Shown: positions 1 to 8,503, counted from the stretch's first letter. The stretch: DNA of 39,970 nucleotides from Myxococcota bacterium (GCA_963169165.1 CAUJFL010000245.1:1-39970), one strand, 5' to 3'. Numbers and translations: made by a program. The notes: generated from the sequence alone by a model not told the origin.

Positions 1-2
1 TG

Positions 3-1268
3 CTCTGTTCGACCAGTCCGCTCACGCCGCTCAGCTTCGTCCACGACCCTGGGATCACCGGCACGAAGCCGTTGGCGTCGACCGGGTACGCCTCCGCTCA
101 CTACGCGACCGGCGGCGCGACCTGCGCGCGCTCGCAGGACGGCGCCGTCCGCTGCTGGGGGGACAACTGCGCCGACATGCTGGGCGTCGGTCGCCCCGAG
201 GACCGCCCCGCGCCGGTCGCCGTGGGGTTGAAGGCGAAGTCACTCCACGCCAGCTCGCACCGGACACTCGCGATCTCGTCCAGCGGCGAGCTGGTGCGGT
301 GGGGGTTGCTCGCCGACTACACTCCGCTCGCGCCGACCCCGCTGAACGCCGGCGTCACGGGCTCCTGGGCGCGCGTACAGGGAGGGCTCGCCTATGACAC
401 TCTGTTCGCGGACGACGGCGCCCCGACCGCCGTACACTACAAGACGAACGCCGTCGCGAACCCCAACACCTGGCTCGGGCAGGCCGGCTCGGGGTTCGTC
501 GGCGTCTACGGATCGTATCACTTCGCGGTCGGCGTCAGCGGCAGCAGCCTATGGGGCTTCACCGACGACGGCGTCGCCTTCCCCGAGTTCGGCGACCCGT
601 CGCACGTGTGGAACAGCGGCGAGACCGCGACGACCACGCTGCCGGAGGCGATGACGGCGCTCTCGGTCGAGAACGGGGGCGCCTGCGCCATCTCGACCAC
701 CGGCAAGCTCTACTGCTGGGGATGCAACGTCGACTGTCGTCAGCGGTTCGGCCCGGGCCCCGATCTGCCGGTCCCGACGCAGACCGCGACGCCGCTCTCG
801 GAGAAGGCCACGTCAGTCTGTCTCGGCTTCGACTACACGTGCGTCGTCACGGAGTCAGGCAACGTGGGCTGTCGAGGCTACAACCTCAAGGGGACGCTCG
901 GGGACGGCACGACCAGTGACAGCCCCACCTTCAAGACAGTGTCGGTAGGGGACAGCGCGGCGGGCGTCGCCTGCGGCCCGGAATTCGCGTGCGCGTGGAC
1001 CGTGTCCGGCGACGTGGTCTGCTGGGGCACCAACTACGTCGGAGAGCTGGGCACGGGAGACGCGACGCCGGGCCTCCACGGACCGCAGAGCCTCCAGCTC
1101 AGCGGCGTGGTCGAGGTCTCGCTCGGCGAGCAACATGGCTGCGCGCGCAAGGCGCCGAGCGACGACGTGGTCTGCTGGGGCGCGAACCCCTACGGAGAGC
1201 TGGGGATCGGCGTCACGGGCCTCTACACGACGGCGCAGCTCGTCACAGGGTTGCCCTTGGGGCCGTGA
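3..1268 (+). CDS. RCC1-repeat (regulator of chromosome condensation-like) protein, 5' partial
   Basis: The reading frame is open to the left edge, so the N-terminus is missing; the first possible internal start is a TTG at 72, but codons upstream (from position 3) continue without a stop and also look coding. The protein has about six imperfect repeats of the form C-x(n)-G-x-V-x-CWG-x-N-x(n)-LG-x-G, seen for example as RCWGDN, YCWGCN, VCWGTN and VCWGAN followed by ELG or MLG. This is the RCC1 blade signature; seven blades usually make a beta-propeller. The paired cysteines in each blade are typical of exported RCC1 proteins of myxobacteria and their relatives. No function can be assigned beyond a probable extracytoplasmic binding propeller. 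Its end converges on the ABC transporter operon. Confidence 0.85.
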   Translation, partial: LCSTSPLTPLSFVHDPGITGTKPLASTGYASAHYATGGATCARSQDGAVRCWGDNCADMLGVGRPEDRPAPVAVGLKAKSLHASSHRTLAISSSGELVRWGLLADYTPLAPTPLNAGVTGSWARVQGGLAYDTLFADDGAPTAVHYKTNAVANPNTWLGQAGSGFVGVYGSYHFAVGVSGSSLWGFTDDGVAFPEFGDPSHVWNSGETATTTLPEAMTALSVENGGACAISTTGKLYCWGCNVDCRQRFGPGPDLPVPTQTATPLSEKATSVCLGFDYTCVVTESGNVGCRGYNLKGTLGDGTTSDSPTFKTVSVGDSAAGVACGPEFACAWTVSGDVVCWGTNYVGELGTGDATPGLHGPQSLQLSGVVEVSLGEQHGCARKAPSDDVVCWGANPYGELGIGVTGLYTTAQLVTGLPLGP

Positions 1269-1339
1269 ACAGGGGATGCCTCACGTCCTGTTCTTACCTT
1301 GGAGGCAGGAGGGTCTGGAACGCCGCGGACGCTGCGGGT

Positions 1340-1375
1340 CTCGCGCGCGGGTGCACACCCTATCACGCGCGCGAG
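1340..1375. terminator. Hairpin between convergent genes, probable bidirectional terminator
   Basis: Perfect 10-bp inverted repeat CTCGCGCGCG / CGCGCGCGAG with a 16-nt loop. The loop contains a second small palindrome (GGGTG-CA-CACCC, partly overlapping the stem). It lies between the stops of the RCC1 gene and the last permease gene. There is no T-tract, so intrinsic termination is only inferred. Confidence 0.4.
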
Positions 1376-1435
1376 GGCGTCGCCCAGATCCCTCGGACGT
1401 CGGCCTCGCGGCCTCCGTCTCCCCCCCCAGCACAC

Positions 1436-2248
1436 TCACTTCACCGAGCTGGCCACCGCTCGCAACAGGTGACGCTGCGCGACGGCGAAGAGCCCCAGGG
1501 CCGGCAGCGACAGGACGACGTTGGCGGCCATCACCAGGTGCCACCGCACGCCGGTACCCTGCTCGCGAAACAGCGCGACCCCGAGCGGCAGGGTCCGCCA
1601 CGTGTCGTCCGTCGTCGCGACGAGCGGCCAGAAGTAGTCGTTCCAGTGAAACACGAACGACAGCAAGAACAGCGAGACGAGCGTCGGTCGAACCATCGGC
1701 GCGAGGATGCGCACGAGGATCGTGGCCTCGCCCGCGCCGTCGAGCCGCGCTGCCTCGATGATCGAGTCGGGCACGGCCAGCATCGCCTGCCGGACCAGGA
1801 ACGTCCCGAAGGCTGACACACAGAACGGCAGGACGAGCGCGGGGAACGTGTTGACCAGCTGCGCCCGCGCGAGCAGCGTGAACACTGGCACGAACGTGGC
1901 TTGTCCGGGGATCAGCAGGCACGCGAGCACGAGGCCGAAGACCGCGCGACGCCCGGTGAACTCGAGCTTCGCCAGCGCGTAGCCGGCCGGCAGGGCGAAC
2001 GCTATCTGTGTGAGCGCTATCGTGATGGCCGCGGCGCTGGTCACGGCCAGCTGCCGGGCGAGCGGCAGCGTCCTCGCGACCTCCGCGTAGGCGTCGAGCG
2101 TCGGCGCGCTCGGCCAGGGCGACAGCGAGCCCGCGACGATCTCGGACAGCGGGCGCAGCGAGGTCGACACCATCCACAGATAGGGAAACAGCCACAGTCC
2201 GGCCGCCAGCAGCGTCAGCAGGTTGGCGATCGCGCGCGACGGCCTCAC
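1436..2248 (-). CDS. ABC sugar-type transporter permease, MalG/UgpE family
   Basis: Inner-membrane permease of 270 residues, last gene of the five-gene operon. Six hydrophobic segments are visible. The C-terminal half carries the EAA loop that docks on the ATPase (EAARLDGAGEATILVRILAP), as in MalG-type permeases. I chose the GTG at 2248 because it overlaps the preceding permease stop as GTGA, and because the longer open frame upstream is out-of-frame shadow of that gene. It begins MRPSRAIANLLT and enters a first membrane helix at once. With the MalF-like partner it would form the channel for the substrate delivered by the binding protein encoded upstream. Substrate unknown; the family imports sugars, glycerol-3-phosphate and similar polar compounds. 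Confidence 0.9.
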   Translation of the reverse strand: MRPSRAIANLLTLLAAGLWLFPYLWMVSTSLRPLSEIVAGSLSPWPSAPTLDAYAEVARTLPLARQLAVTSAAAITIALTQIAFALPAGYALAKLEFTGRRAVFGLVLACLLIPGQATFVPVFTLLARAQLVNTFPALVLPFCVSAFGTFLVRQAMLAVPDSIIEAARLDGAGEATILVRILAPMVRPTLVSLFLLSFVFHWNDYFWPLVATTDDTWRTLPLGVALFREQGTGVRWHLVMAANVVLSLPALGLFAVAQRHLLRAVASSVK

Positions 2249-3114
2249 GAGCGCCCTCCCCTGCCCCTCATCAGCCAGAGCTGCGCGAGTGACAGCGAGA
2301 ACAGCAACAGAAAGAAGGCCACCGTGAGCGCGCTCGCGCGGCCCACCCGCAGATCGAGGAACACCTGCTCGTAGATCGCGTAGACGAGCAGCGTGGTCGC
2401 CTTGACGGGCCCCCCCTGGGTCATCACGCGCACGACGTCGAAGGCCTGAAAGGACGCGATCAGGCTGGTCGTCCCGACGAACGCGGCGGTAGGGCGCAAG
2501 AGCGGCCACACGACGTGTCGGAAGCGGGACCAAGGGCCCGCGCCATCGAGCGCCGCGGCCTCCAGCAGGTCTCGGGGGATGTCCTGCAGGCCGACCAGGA
2601 ACACGACCATCGAGAAGCCAGTGATCTTCCACACTGTCACGATCGCCAGGGTCACGCGCGCCAGCGCGGGATCGGTCAAGAACCCGACCCGCCCGAGGCC
2701 GAGGCCGCGCGCGAGCGCCGCGAACACGCCCTGGTCGGCGTCGAGCAACCACATCCACAGGAGCGCGACCGACACCCAGCTGACGACGTACGCGCTGAAC
2801 ACGGCCGACCGCACGAACGCGACGAAGCGCCCAGCGCGGTTGAGCGCGAGCGCCAGCGCGAGGCCGAGCGACATCGAGAGCGCGACGACGAGCAGCGCGA
2901 ATTCGAGCGTTCGCCCGACGAGCGCGACCAGCTCGCCGCTCGACACCAGGCGCGCATAGTTGGCGAGGCCGACATACACGGGCGGGGTCAGCAGATCCCA
3001 GGACATCAGGCTGTCCCGCAGCGCGAGCCCGAGCGGCGCCACGAAGAAGGTGACGAGCACGAGCACGCTCGGCCCGAGCATGAGCCACGGGTGGCTCGCC
3101 GCGCGAGGCCTCAC
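2245..3114 (-). CDS. ABC sugar-type transporter permease, MalF/UgpA family
   Basis: Inner-membrane permease of 289 residues with a first helix at about residues 10-30 (LMLGPSVLVLVTFFVAPLGL) and five more. The EAA motif is EAAALDGAGPWSRFRHVVWP, followed by RPT. The GTG start at 3114 overlaps the stop of the binding-protein gene by four bases (GTGA), the same arrangement as at the next junction downstream; both permeases start MRP. The length matches MalF/UgpA-type permeases that lack the large periplasmic loop of E. coli MalF. It pairs with the MalG-like protein. Confidence 0.9.
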   Translation of the reverse strand: MRPRAASHPWLMLGPSVLVLVTFFVAPLGLALRDSLMSWDLLTPPVYVGLANYARLVSSGELVALVGRTLEFALLVVALSMSLGLALALALNRAGRFVAFVRSAVFSAYVVSWVSVALLWMWLLDADQGVFAALARGLGLGRVGFLTDPALARVTLAIVTVWKITGFSMVVFLVGLQDIPRDLLEAAALDGAGPWSRFRHVVWPLLRPTAAFVGTTSLIASFQAFDVVRVMTQGGPVKATTLLVYAIYEQVFLDLRVGRASALTVAFFLLLFSLSLAQLWLMRGRGGRS

Positions 3115-4373
3115 CTCGAGGCGGCCTCCCGCCGGGCGTCCGCGAGGACCGACTTGGGATCGAGATCCTGCAGCACGGCGGCCTCGAGGCGCGGCGTCAC
3201 GATCTCGCGCTGGACACGGAACAGCTCGCGCGACCAAGGCCAGCCGAACGCGTCGTCGAGCTGCGCGAGGGCGACCGCGTCGTTGGGTGTGCGCTCGTAG
3301 TGCCCGGCGCGCCGCAGCGCCTCGACGGCGGCGACGGTCACGGGCAGGTAGCCGGTGCGCGTGGCCCAGTCGATCGCCTGCGGGGTCTCGCACATGAAGC
3401 GCAGGAACGCCCACGCGGCCTCCTTCTCGTCGCGCGGCGACTGGCGCAGCACAGTGAAGAACGTCCCTCCTGTCGGCACCGCCCGCCGCGCGTCACCCGG
3501 GAGGCGCGCCGCGCGCACCGGGAACCTCGCGTTCTCCTCCATGTAGCGGAGGAACGCGGTGCTCGTGCACACCATCGCCGCGCGCCCCGAGAGAAAGTCC
3601 TGGTTGGTCGCCTGCCAGGCGTTGTAGTCGCGCCCCGGCGGCGGCCGCATCGAGCGGCGCTCGTGGATGAGTCGTTGCCACAGCCGGAGCGCGCGCTCTC
3701 CCGCCGCGCCACCGAGCGACAAGGTGCCGTCGTCTTCGAGCAGCCGCCCGCCCGCCTGCGCGACGTTCGCGCAGAAGAACCACCAGTCGATCGGCACCTC
3801 GTAGCCCCAGCGCGTGGTCTGCTCGCCGTCACGTACGGTGAGCGCGTCGGCGGTCTTCAGCAGCTCGTCCCAACTGTCGGGCGGCGCGAGCCCAGCCGCG
3901 TCGAGGAGCGCGCCGTTGCAGTAGAAGAGCGGCGTGGAGCGGTTGAAGGGCACGCCCCAGGTCGGCTGAGAGTCGGCGCCCGTGTAGCTCCCGCGCTGGG
4001 AGAGCGCCGACACGAGCCCGAGCGTCGAGCAGCCAGGGTAGTCGTCGAGCGGCTCGAGCACCCCCGAGGAGGCGAGGTACGGCAGCACCTCGCCGACGAC
4101 GTGCGTGAGGGTCGGCGCGACGCCCGCGTAGATCGCGGTGCGCACCTTCGCGAGGCACTCGAAATAGTCTCCCTGGTACGTCGGCGTGATGACATACCGC
4201 GACTGCGCCGCGTTGAACCGCGCGACCAGTGACAGCAATACTTCACGATTCTTACCTCCGTAGGCGAACCAGAGCGTGGCCTGCTTGCGCCCGTCGACCT
4301 GACGCGCGCGGCCACAGCCCGCGAGCGCGAGCGACGCGCCGGCGACGAACGCGCGGCGGCTAGAGGCGCGCAC
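3111..4373 (-). CDS. Extracellular solute-binding lipoprotein, family 1 (MalE/UgpB-like), Tat-type signal
   Basis: Predicted 420-residue substrate-binding protein of the ABC importer. The N-terminus MRASSRRAFVAGASLALAGC combines a twin-arginine-like motif (SRRAF) with a lipobox (LAGC, Cys20). This suggests Tat export followed by lipid anchoring. The mature part has the family-1 pattern: ATLWFAYGG near the start, a VPFNRSTPLFYCN segment, WDELLKTADAL, and a Trp-rich central region (DWWFF) that could form the ligand pocket. The GTG at 4373 was chosen because it gives a signal peptide directly; it overlaps the end of the ATPase gene by 14 bases. Aromatic residues in the pocket region fit a sugar-like ligand, but the substrate is not determined. 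Confidence 0.88.
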   Translation of the reverse strand: MRASSRRAFVAGASLALAGCGRARQVDGRKQATLWFAYGGKNREVLLSLVARFNAAQSRYVITPTYQGDYFECLAKVRTAIYAGVAPTLTHVVGEVLPYLASSGVLEPLDDYPGCSTLGLVSALSQRGSYTGADSQPTWGVPFNRSTPLFYCNGALLDAAGLAPPDSWDELLKTADALTVRDGEQTTRWGYEVPIDWWFFCANVAQAGGRLLEDDGTLSLGGAAGERALRLWQRLIHERRSMRPPPGRDYNAWQATNQDFLSGRAAMVCTSTAFLRYMEENARFPVRAARLPGDARRAVPTGGTFFTVLRQSPRDEKEAAWAFLRFMCETPQAIDWATRTGYLPVTVAAVEALRRAGHYERTPNDAVALAQLDDAFGWPWSRELFRVQREIVTPRLEAAVLQDLDPKSVLADARREAASR

Positions 4374-5418
4374 CGTCAGCGCCCGGCTCGAAGAGGTGCG
4401 CGCGTCCGGGATCGATCGACGCCCGCACCTCGCGGCCGACGAGCTCGCCCGCGAACCCGGGGACCTTGGCGCGCAGCGTGGCGCCGTGGCCCTCCAGCAG
4501 CAGGTGCGTCTCGGGGCCGAGCGGCTCGGCGGCGCGGACGACGAGCGGGTGCCCGGTGTCTCCAACCGTGACGTCCTCCGGGCGCACGCCGACCTCGAGC
4601 TTGCCGTCACGCGCACCCGCCGCGTCGAACGTGAAGGGACCGGCCCGCACGACGCCGCCGCTCGCCTCGCCCGCGAGCAGGTTCATCCGCGGGTGCCCGA
4701 GGAAGGTCGCGACGAAGCTGGTCCGCGGGCGCTCGTAGATCTCACGCGGCGCGCCGATCTGCTCGACGCGGCCCGCGCGCATCACGACCACGCGATCGGC
4801 GAGCGTCATCGCCTCGACCTGGTCGTGGGTGACGTACATCGCGGTCGCGCCGAGCCGTCGGACCAGCTGCCCGAGCTCGAGCCTCAGCTCGCCGCGCAGC
4901 GCCGCGTCGAGGTTGCTGAGCGGCTCGTCGAACAAGAAGACGCGCGGCTTGCGCACGATCGCGCGGCCCATGGCGACGCGCTGCCGCTCGCCGCCGCTCA
5001 TCTGGTCGGGCCGCCGTGACAGGAGCTTCGCGAGGCCCAGCATCGACGCCGCCTCGTCGATACGCCGCGAGCGCTCGTCGAGCGGCACCGCGCGCATCTT
5101 CAGCGGGAACTCCATGTTCTCGCGCGCGGTCATGTGTGGGTACAGCGCGTACCCTTGAAACACCATCGCGACGTCGCGCTGCTGCGGAGGCGCCTCGCGC
5201 ACGCTGGCGCCGCCGAGCAGGATGTCGCCTCGATCGGGCCGATCGAGCCCCGCGACCATCCGCAGCGTGGTCGATTTCCCGCAGCCGGAGGGGCCGACCA
5301 CGACACAAATTTCACCCTTCGGGATCTCGAACGAGACGTCGGTGAGCGCGTCGTGCGGCGGGCGCGCCTTGCCATCTCCGACGAAGCGCTTGCACACAGA
5401 GTCGACGACGAGCTCCAC
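4360..5418 (-). CDS. ABC transporter ATP-binding protein, MalK/UgpC family
   Basis: Cytoplasmic ATPase of 352 residues that powers the importer. Walker A is GPSGCGKST (residues 42-50), Q-loop Gln88, signature MSGGERQ (140-146), Walker B FLFDEP (161-166) and H-loop His198. After the ATPase core comes a TOBE/OB-type C-terminal region (about 230-352), including the VGVRPEDV motif near residues 287-294, as in MalK, UgpC and MsmK. GTG start at 5418 follows the nucleotidyltransferase stop by three bases, so the two are probably translationally coupled. One ATPase serves both permeases as a dimer. The TOBE region may also sense regulatory ligands as in MalK, but that cannot be read from sequence. 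Confidence 0.93.
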   Translation of the reverse strand: MELVVDSVCKRFVGDGKARPPHDALTDVSFEIPKGEICVVVGPSGCGKSTTLRMVAGLDRPDRGDILLGGASVREAPPQQRDVAMVFQGYALYPHMTARENMEFPLKMRAVPLDERSRRIDEAASMLGLAKLLSRRPDQMSGGERQRVAMGRAIVRKPRVFLFDEPLSNLDAALRGELRLELGQLVRRLGATAMYVTHDQVEAMTLADRVVVMRAGRVEQIGAPREIYERPRTSFVATFLGHPRMNLLAGEASGGVVRAGPFTFDAAGARDGKLEVGVRPEDVTVGDTGHPLVVRAAEPLGPETHLLLEGHGATLRAKVPGFAGELVGREVRASIDPGRAHLFEPGADGARL

Positions 5419-5421
5419 CGC

Positions 5422-6183
5422 TCAGCCGTCGCCCCACCAGGACGCCGCGAGCGAGAGATCCTGCTGGGTGTCGAGTTCCATGTAGCCGCCGTCGGTGTCG
5501 ACGCGATCGAAGCGCGCGCCGCGCTCGAGCATCCACTGAAACAGATCGATCAGGTAGGCGCGCTCGAAGGTCCTGCCCTCTCGAAACTGAAGGCCCGCGT
5601 ACTCGGCCCGCGCCTCGTCGAACGACGCAGAGAGCTCCCTCGCGCCGTCGGCGCTGAAGCGCGCGACGCCGATGAACTCGCCGCTCGCGGCCTCGCTCGG
5701 GATGCGGCGCGACAGCTCGACGATCCGCGACCCGTCGGCGCGCAGCTTCTCGGCGTCCGTCTCCGGGTGCTCGGTCCGGCCCACGTACCGCCTTCGCCAC
5801 GCGGTGTCACAGACGAGCGTCTTGTCGTGCGGAGACTCGGTGAGGGCGCGGACCGCCCGCCCCCGATAGACGATGTCGGCGTAGGTGGAGACGAAGCCCG
5901 ACGCCATGTGCTCACGCGCGCACATCAGTGACAGGAGGATGTTGTTGCGCTCCCAGTCGGCGTTCTCCACGAACGTGAACTCTGGATACCGCGCCCGGAC
6001 GACGTCGGCCTTGTAGCCGCAGATGAAGATGACGTCGCGGCGCGCGAACCCGGCCTCGCCCAGCGCGTCGAGGATCCACTCGAGCATCGGCCGACCCATC
6101 ACGTGGACGAGCGTCTTCGGCACCTCGTCGGTGAGGCCTCCGAGGCGACTTCCACGACCGGCGCCGATCACGATGGGACGCAT
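5422..6183 (-). CDS. NTP transferase, LicC/phosphocholine cytidylyltransferase-like
   Basis: First gene of the ABC operon; 253 residues with a Rossmann-like nucleotidyltransferase fold. The N-terminal motif GAGRGSRL (residues 7-14) plus PKTLV with Lys23 forms the nucleotide-binding loop. Then come RPMLEWIL, ERNNILLSL (78-86), a metal-binding Asp103 in YADIVY, GEFIGVARFS (168-177) and ELDTQQDL near the C-terminus. The NN-xLxSL and GEFIG motifs resemble LicC-type cytidylyltransferases more than RmlA/GlmU. The likely reaction is NTP plus an alcohol or sugar phosphate giving an NDP-linked compound and pyrophosphate; substrate unknown. An ATG six codons upstream (6201) is an alternative start. Position in an importer operon suggests it may activate what the importer brings in, or a product of it (inference). 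Confidence 0.82.
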   Translation of the reverse strand: MRPIVIGAGRGSRLGGLTDEVPKTLVHVMGRPMLEWILDALGEAGFARRDVIFICGYKADVVRARYPEFTFVENADWERNNILLSLMCAREHMASGFVSTYADIVYRGRAVRALTESPHDKTLVCDTAWRRRYVGRTEHPETDAEKLRADGSRIVELSRRIPSEAASGEFIGVARFSADGARELSASFDEARAEYAGLQFREGRTFERAYLIDLFQWMLERGARFDRVDTDGGYMELDTQQDLSLAASWWGDG

Positions 6184-6270
6184 GACGCCCGCGCCTATCA
6201 TCCGGCCCGCCGGGTGGCCCAGTTTCGTGCGGCGCGCGCGCGACGCCGTCCTCGTGGTAGACGGCGGCGC

Positions 6271-6702
6271 GTGGCGACGACCCCCCGCGTGATGCTGCTC
6301 GATCACGGCAAGGCGCGCATAGGCGTCGCGGTGTCGGACGAGCTCGGCGCCTTCGCGCACCCGCGCCCACCGATCCCCGCCAGGGATCCCGCGCGCGCGC
6401 TGAAGGCGCTGCGAGGGCTCGTCGCGGCCGAGGAGATCACGCGCGTGCTGGTGGGCCTGCCGACGTCGCTGTCGGGCGTCGAGGGAGAGGCCGCGAGGCG
6501 CGCGCGCGGCTTCGCGCAGCGAGTGGCCGACGCGACGGGGCTCGACGTCGAGCTGGTCGACGAACGCCTCTCCACGGTCCACGCGAAGCGTGAGCTCTCG
6601 ATGTCAGGGGTCGCCGCGCGCAACCAGCGAGACAAGGTCGACGGCGTCGCCGCCTGTCTCCTCTTGCAGTCGTGGCTCGACGGTCGGCGAGCGCGAGGTT
6701 GA
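6271..6702 (+). CDS. ruvX: Putative pre-16S rRNA nuclease / Holliday junction resolvase-like YqgF
   Basis: RNase H-fold protein of about 143 residues, the usual family length. It shows the N-terminal DxG-x(2)-RIGVAVSD motif (DHGKARIGVAVSDELG), the VLVGLP strand, the VDERLST acidic motif and the C-terminal KVDGVAACLLLQSWL helix with its Asp. These provide the expected acidic active-site residues. The family trims the 5' end of 16S rRNA in E. coli and was earlier proposed to be a resolvase. The start is uncertain: GTG at 6271, GTG at 6289 and ATG at 6292 all precede the core motif. It is divergent from the nucleotidyltransferase gene and ends one base before the mltG start, so the two are one unit. 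Confidence 0.9.
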   Translation: MATTPRVMLLDHGKARIGVAVSDELGAFAHPRPPIPARDPARALKALRGLVAAEEITRVLVGLPTSLSGVEGEAARRARGFAQRVADATGLDVELVDERLSTVHAKRELSMSGVAARNQRDKVDGVAACLLLQSWLDGRRARG

Positions 6703-6703
6703 C

Positions 6704-7876
6704 TTGGCAAAGAGAAAGAGCTCGAAGCGCGCGTCGGCGAGGCCCCCCGCGCCCGCGCGTCCCCGCCCCGAGCGACCCGCGCCTCGTGCCCCGTCGCGCT
6801 CGACGCCCGCGCGGAGGTGGCTCCCGTGGAGCGCCGCGGTCCTCGCGCTCGCCGCGCTCTCGGTCCTGGCGGGGCTCACGCTCCGCTCGGGCGGAGACGG
6901 GCCGGGCGGACGGGTCCGCGTCGACGTGGCCGACCTCGAGAGCGCCGCTTCGCTCGGGGACAAGCTCGCTCGGGCTGGCGTGGTGCGGTCGGCCTGGAGG
7001 TTCTCGCTCTACATGTCCCTGCTCGGCGACCCGGGCGCCGTCACGCGAGGACCACACTGGGTCCGTGACGATCTGTCGCCCGGCGAGCTCGTCGCGCGCC
7101 TCGAGCGGCGCCCTGGCGTCCCGCGCGAGAAGGTCACCTTCCCCGAGGGATTTCATCGATTCGACATGGCGAAGCGCCTCGGTGAGAGGGGAGTCTGCGA
7201 ACCTGGGGCCTTCCTCGCGGCGACCGTCGAGCCCGCGCTCTTGGCGGAGCTCGGCATCCCAGCTCCTTCGGCCGAGGGTTATCTGTTTCCAGCCACCTAC
7301 GCGCTCGCGCAGGACGCCGATCCGCGCGACGTCGTGCGGAGGCTGAAGGCCGAGCTCGAGCTCCGTCTCGACAAGCTCCGCGCGAGCGTGCCCGACTTTC
7401 CTGGCGCGACCGCGCGCGAGCTCGGGTTCTCTCGGCACGACGTGCTGACGCTGGCCTCGATGGTCGAGAAGGAGGCGCAGTCGCCCGACGAGCGCCCGCT
7501 CGTCGCCAGCGTGTTCGTCAACCGCTTTCGAGACCCCACCTTCTTGCCGAAGCCTCCTCGCTTGCAAAGTGATCCGACGTCCGCGTACGGCTGCCTGGTC
7601 GACGGCGCCCGCCTCGCGAGCTGCGCCGGATTCACTGGCAAGGTGACGGCCGAGATCGTCCACGATCCGAGCAATCGCTGGGGCACCTACCGCAATGGCG
7701 GTCTGCCACCAGGCCCCATCTGCAACCCCGGCGAGCGCGCGATCGCCGCGGCGGCGCAGCCCGCTGACACCAAGTATCTGTATTTCGTCGCGAAGGGCGG
7801 CGGGAAGCACGCGTTCTCGGCGACGCTCGCCGAGCACAACGCGGCGGTCGAGCGGCTGCGCGAGCTGCGACGGTAG
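6704..7876 (+). CDS. mltG: Endolytic murein transglycosylase MltG (YceG-like)
   Basis: Membrane-anchored lytic transglycosylase of 390 residues thought to cleave nascent glycan strands and set their length. It has a basic, Pro/Arg/Ala-rich cytoplasmic tail (1-38), one membrane helix (about 39-60), then the YceG periplasmic domain. Typical motifs are EGYLFPATY (191-199), LASMVEKEA (250-258) with the catalytic Glu region, VFVNRF (270-275), [10 protein letters not shown] (287-296) and the C-terminal [13 protein letters not shown] ... YLYFV ... [11 protein letters not shown]. The TTG start at 6704 is the only start that gives a full tail; GAGG lies five bases upstream. C300-region cysteines (C297, C307) are extra. 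It follows ruvX directly. Confidence 0.93.
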   Translation: MAKRKSSKRASARPPAPARPRPERPAPRAPSRSTPARRWLPWSAAVLALAALSVLAGLTLRSGGDGPGGRVRVDVADLESAASLGDKLARAGVVRSAWRFSLYMSLLGDPGAVTRGPHWVRDDLSPGELVARLERRPGVPREKVTFPEGFHRFDMAKRLGERGVCEPGAFLAATVEPALLAELGIPAPSAEGYLFPATYALAQDADPRDVVRRLKAELELRLDKLRASVPDFPGATARELGFSRHDVLTLASMVEKEAQSPDERPLVASVFVNRFRDPTFLPKPPRLQSDPTSAYGCLVDGARLASCAGFTGKVTAEIVHDPSNRWGTYRNGGLPPGPICNPGERAIAAAAQPADTKYLYFVAKGGGKHAFSATLAEHNAAVERLRELRR

Positions 7877-8144
7877 GGGCGACCGCGGGCCCTAACCGCA
7901 AGCCCGCCAGCACGCGGAGCTCGACGGGATGGTAGGGCGGACGCGAGGTGAACGGCTCTCCCACGGCCAGCCCGCGCTCCGCCAGCAACCTGGCGCACGC
8001 AGCGTGACAAGCCTTCCCCTGGCACCACCCGGTGCCAAATCCCGTGTATCGCTTCAGCGACTCGAGGTCGTCGTACCCGCGCGCGATCGCCGCCTCGACC
8101 TCGTGCAGCGTGACGTCCTCGCAGCGACAGACGATGGTCTTCAT
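7632..8144 (-). CDS. BFD-type [2Fe-2S]-binding protein; 3' end doubtful (possible frameshift)
   Basis: The first ~80 residues form a complete BFD-like (bacterioferritin-associated ferredoxin) domain: C6-x-C8 in VCRCED, a helix [21 protein letters not shown], then C41 and C46 in [23 protein letters not shown] segment follows, resembling the tail of such domains in amine/proline dehydrogenase complexes. Beyond that the frame runs on for about 85 Arg/Ala-rich residues antisense to the end of mltG (245-bp overlap) and looks non-coding. An out-of-frame TAG at 7894-7892 would end the protein just after LAGL. The true product is probably about 80-85 residues, 7892-8144. Start ATG overlaps the queD stop as ATGA. 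Electron transfer or iron-sulfur scaffolding is the likely role. Confidence 0.7.
   Translation of the reverse strand: MKTIVCRCEDVTLHEVEAAIARGYDDLESLKRYTGFGTGWCQGKACHAACARLLAERGLAVGEPFTSRPPYHPVELRVLAGLRLGPAVAPTVAARAAARPPRCARRASPRTRASRRPSRRNTDTWCQRAAPPRRSRARRGCRWGLVADRHCGRCPSDCSDRGRSRPSPCQ
7885..7907. terminator. Hairpin between mltG and the BFD gene
   Basis: GCGGGC / GCCCGC 6-bp stem with 11-nt loop, just past the mltG stop at 7876. The loop carries the minus-strand TAG discussed for the BFD gene. No T-tract; termination is inferred from position. Confidence 0.35.
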
Positions 8145-8503
8145 CGCCCCTCGTACTCGCAGCGGGCGTCGCTCGTCTCGAACAGCGTGACGCGCGTGAG
8201 CGACGGCAGGCTGGGCTTCAGCTTGTCCCAGATCCACCTCGACAGCACCTCGCTCGTCGGGTTCTCGAGGCCGGGGATATCGTTGAGATAGTGGTGATCG
8301 AGCGCGTCGTGCAGCGGCTGCCACAGCTCGTAGAGCACCCCGAAATCGATGAACCAGCCGGTCTCCGGGTCGACGGGCCCCTCGACCGTCAGCTCGACCT
8401 TGAAGCTGTGGCCGTGCAGCCGCGCGCATTTGTGCCCGGGCGGCACCTTCGGGAGCAGGTGGGCCGACTCGAACTTGAACTCGTGCACCAGGCGTACGTT
8501 CAT
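8141..8503 (-). CDS. queD: 6-carboxy-5,6,7,8-tetrahydropterin synthase QueD
   Basis: Enzyme of 120 residues, the normal QueD length. It converts 7,8-dihydroneopterin triphosphate to 6-carboxytetrahydropterin, the second step to queuosine and other 7-deazapurines. Zinc ligands His15, His30 and His32 (SAHLLP, LHGHSF), catalytic Cys26 in HKCARLHGH, the Asp69-His70 pair (ALDH) and Glu110 (LFET) all fall at the expected spacing. The ATG at 8503 gives the standard [15 protein letters not shown] start; longer versions would add an unrelated leader. The stop overlaps the BFD start. No other queuosine genes (queC, queE, queF) are in the window, so the pathway must be dispersed. Confidence 0.94.
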   Translation of the reverse strand: MNVRLVHEFKFESAHLLPKVPPGHKCARLHGHSFKVELTVEGPVDPETGWFIDFGVLYELWQPLHDALDHHYLNDIPGLENPTSEVLSRWIWDKLKPSLPSLTRVTLFETSDARCEYEGR

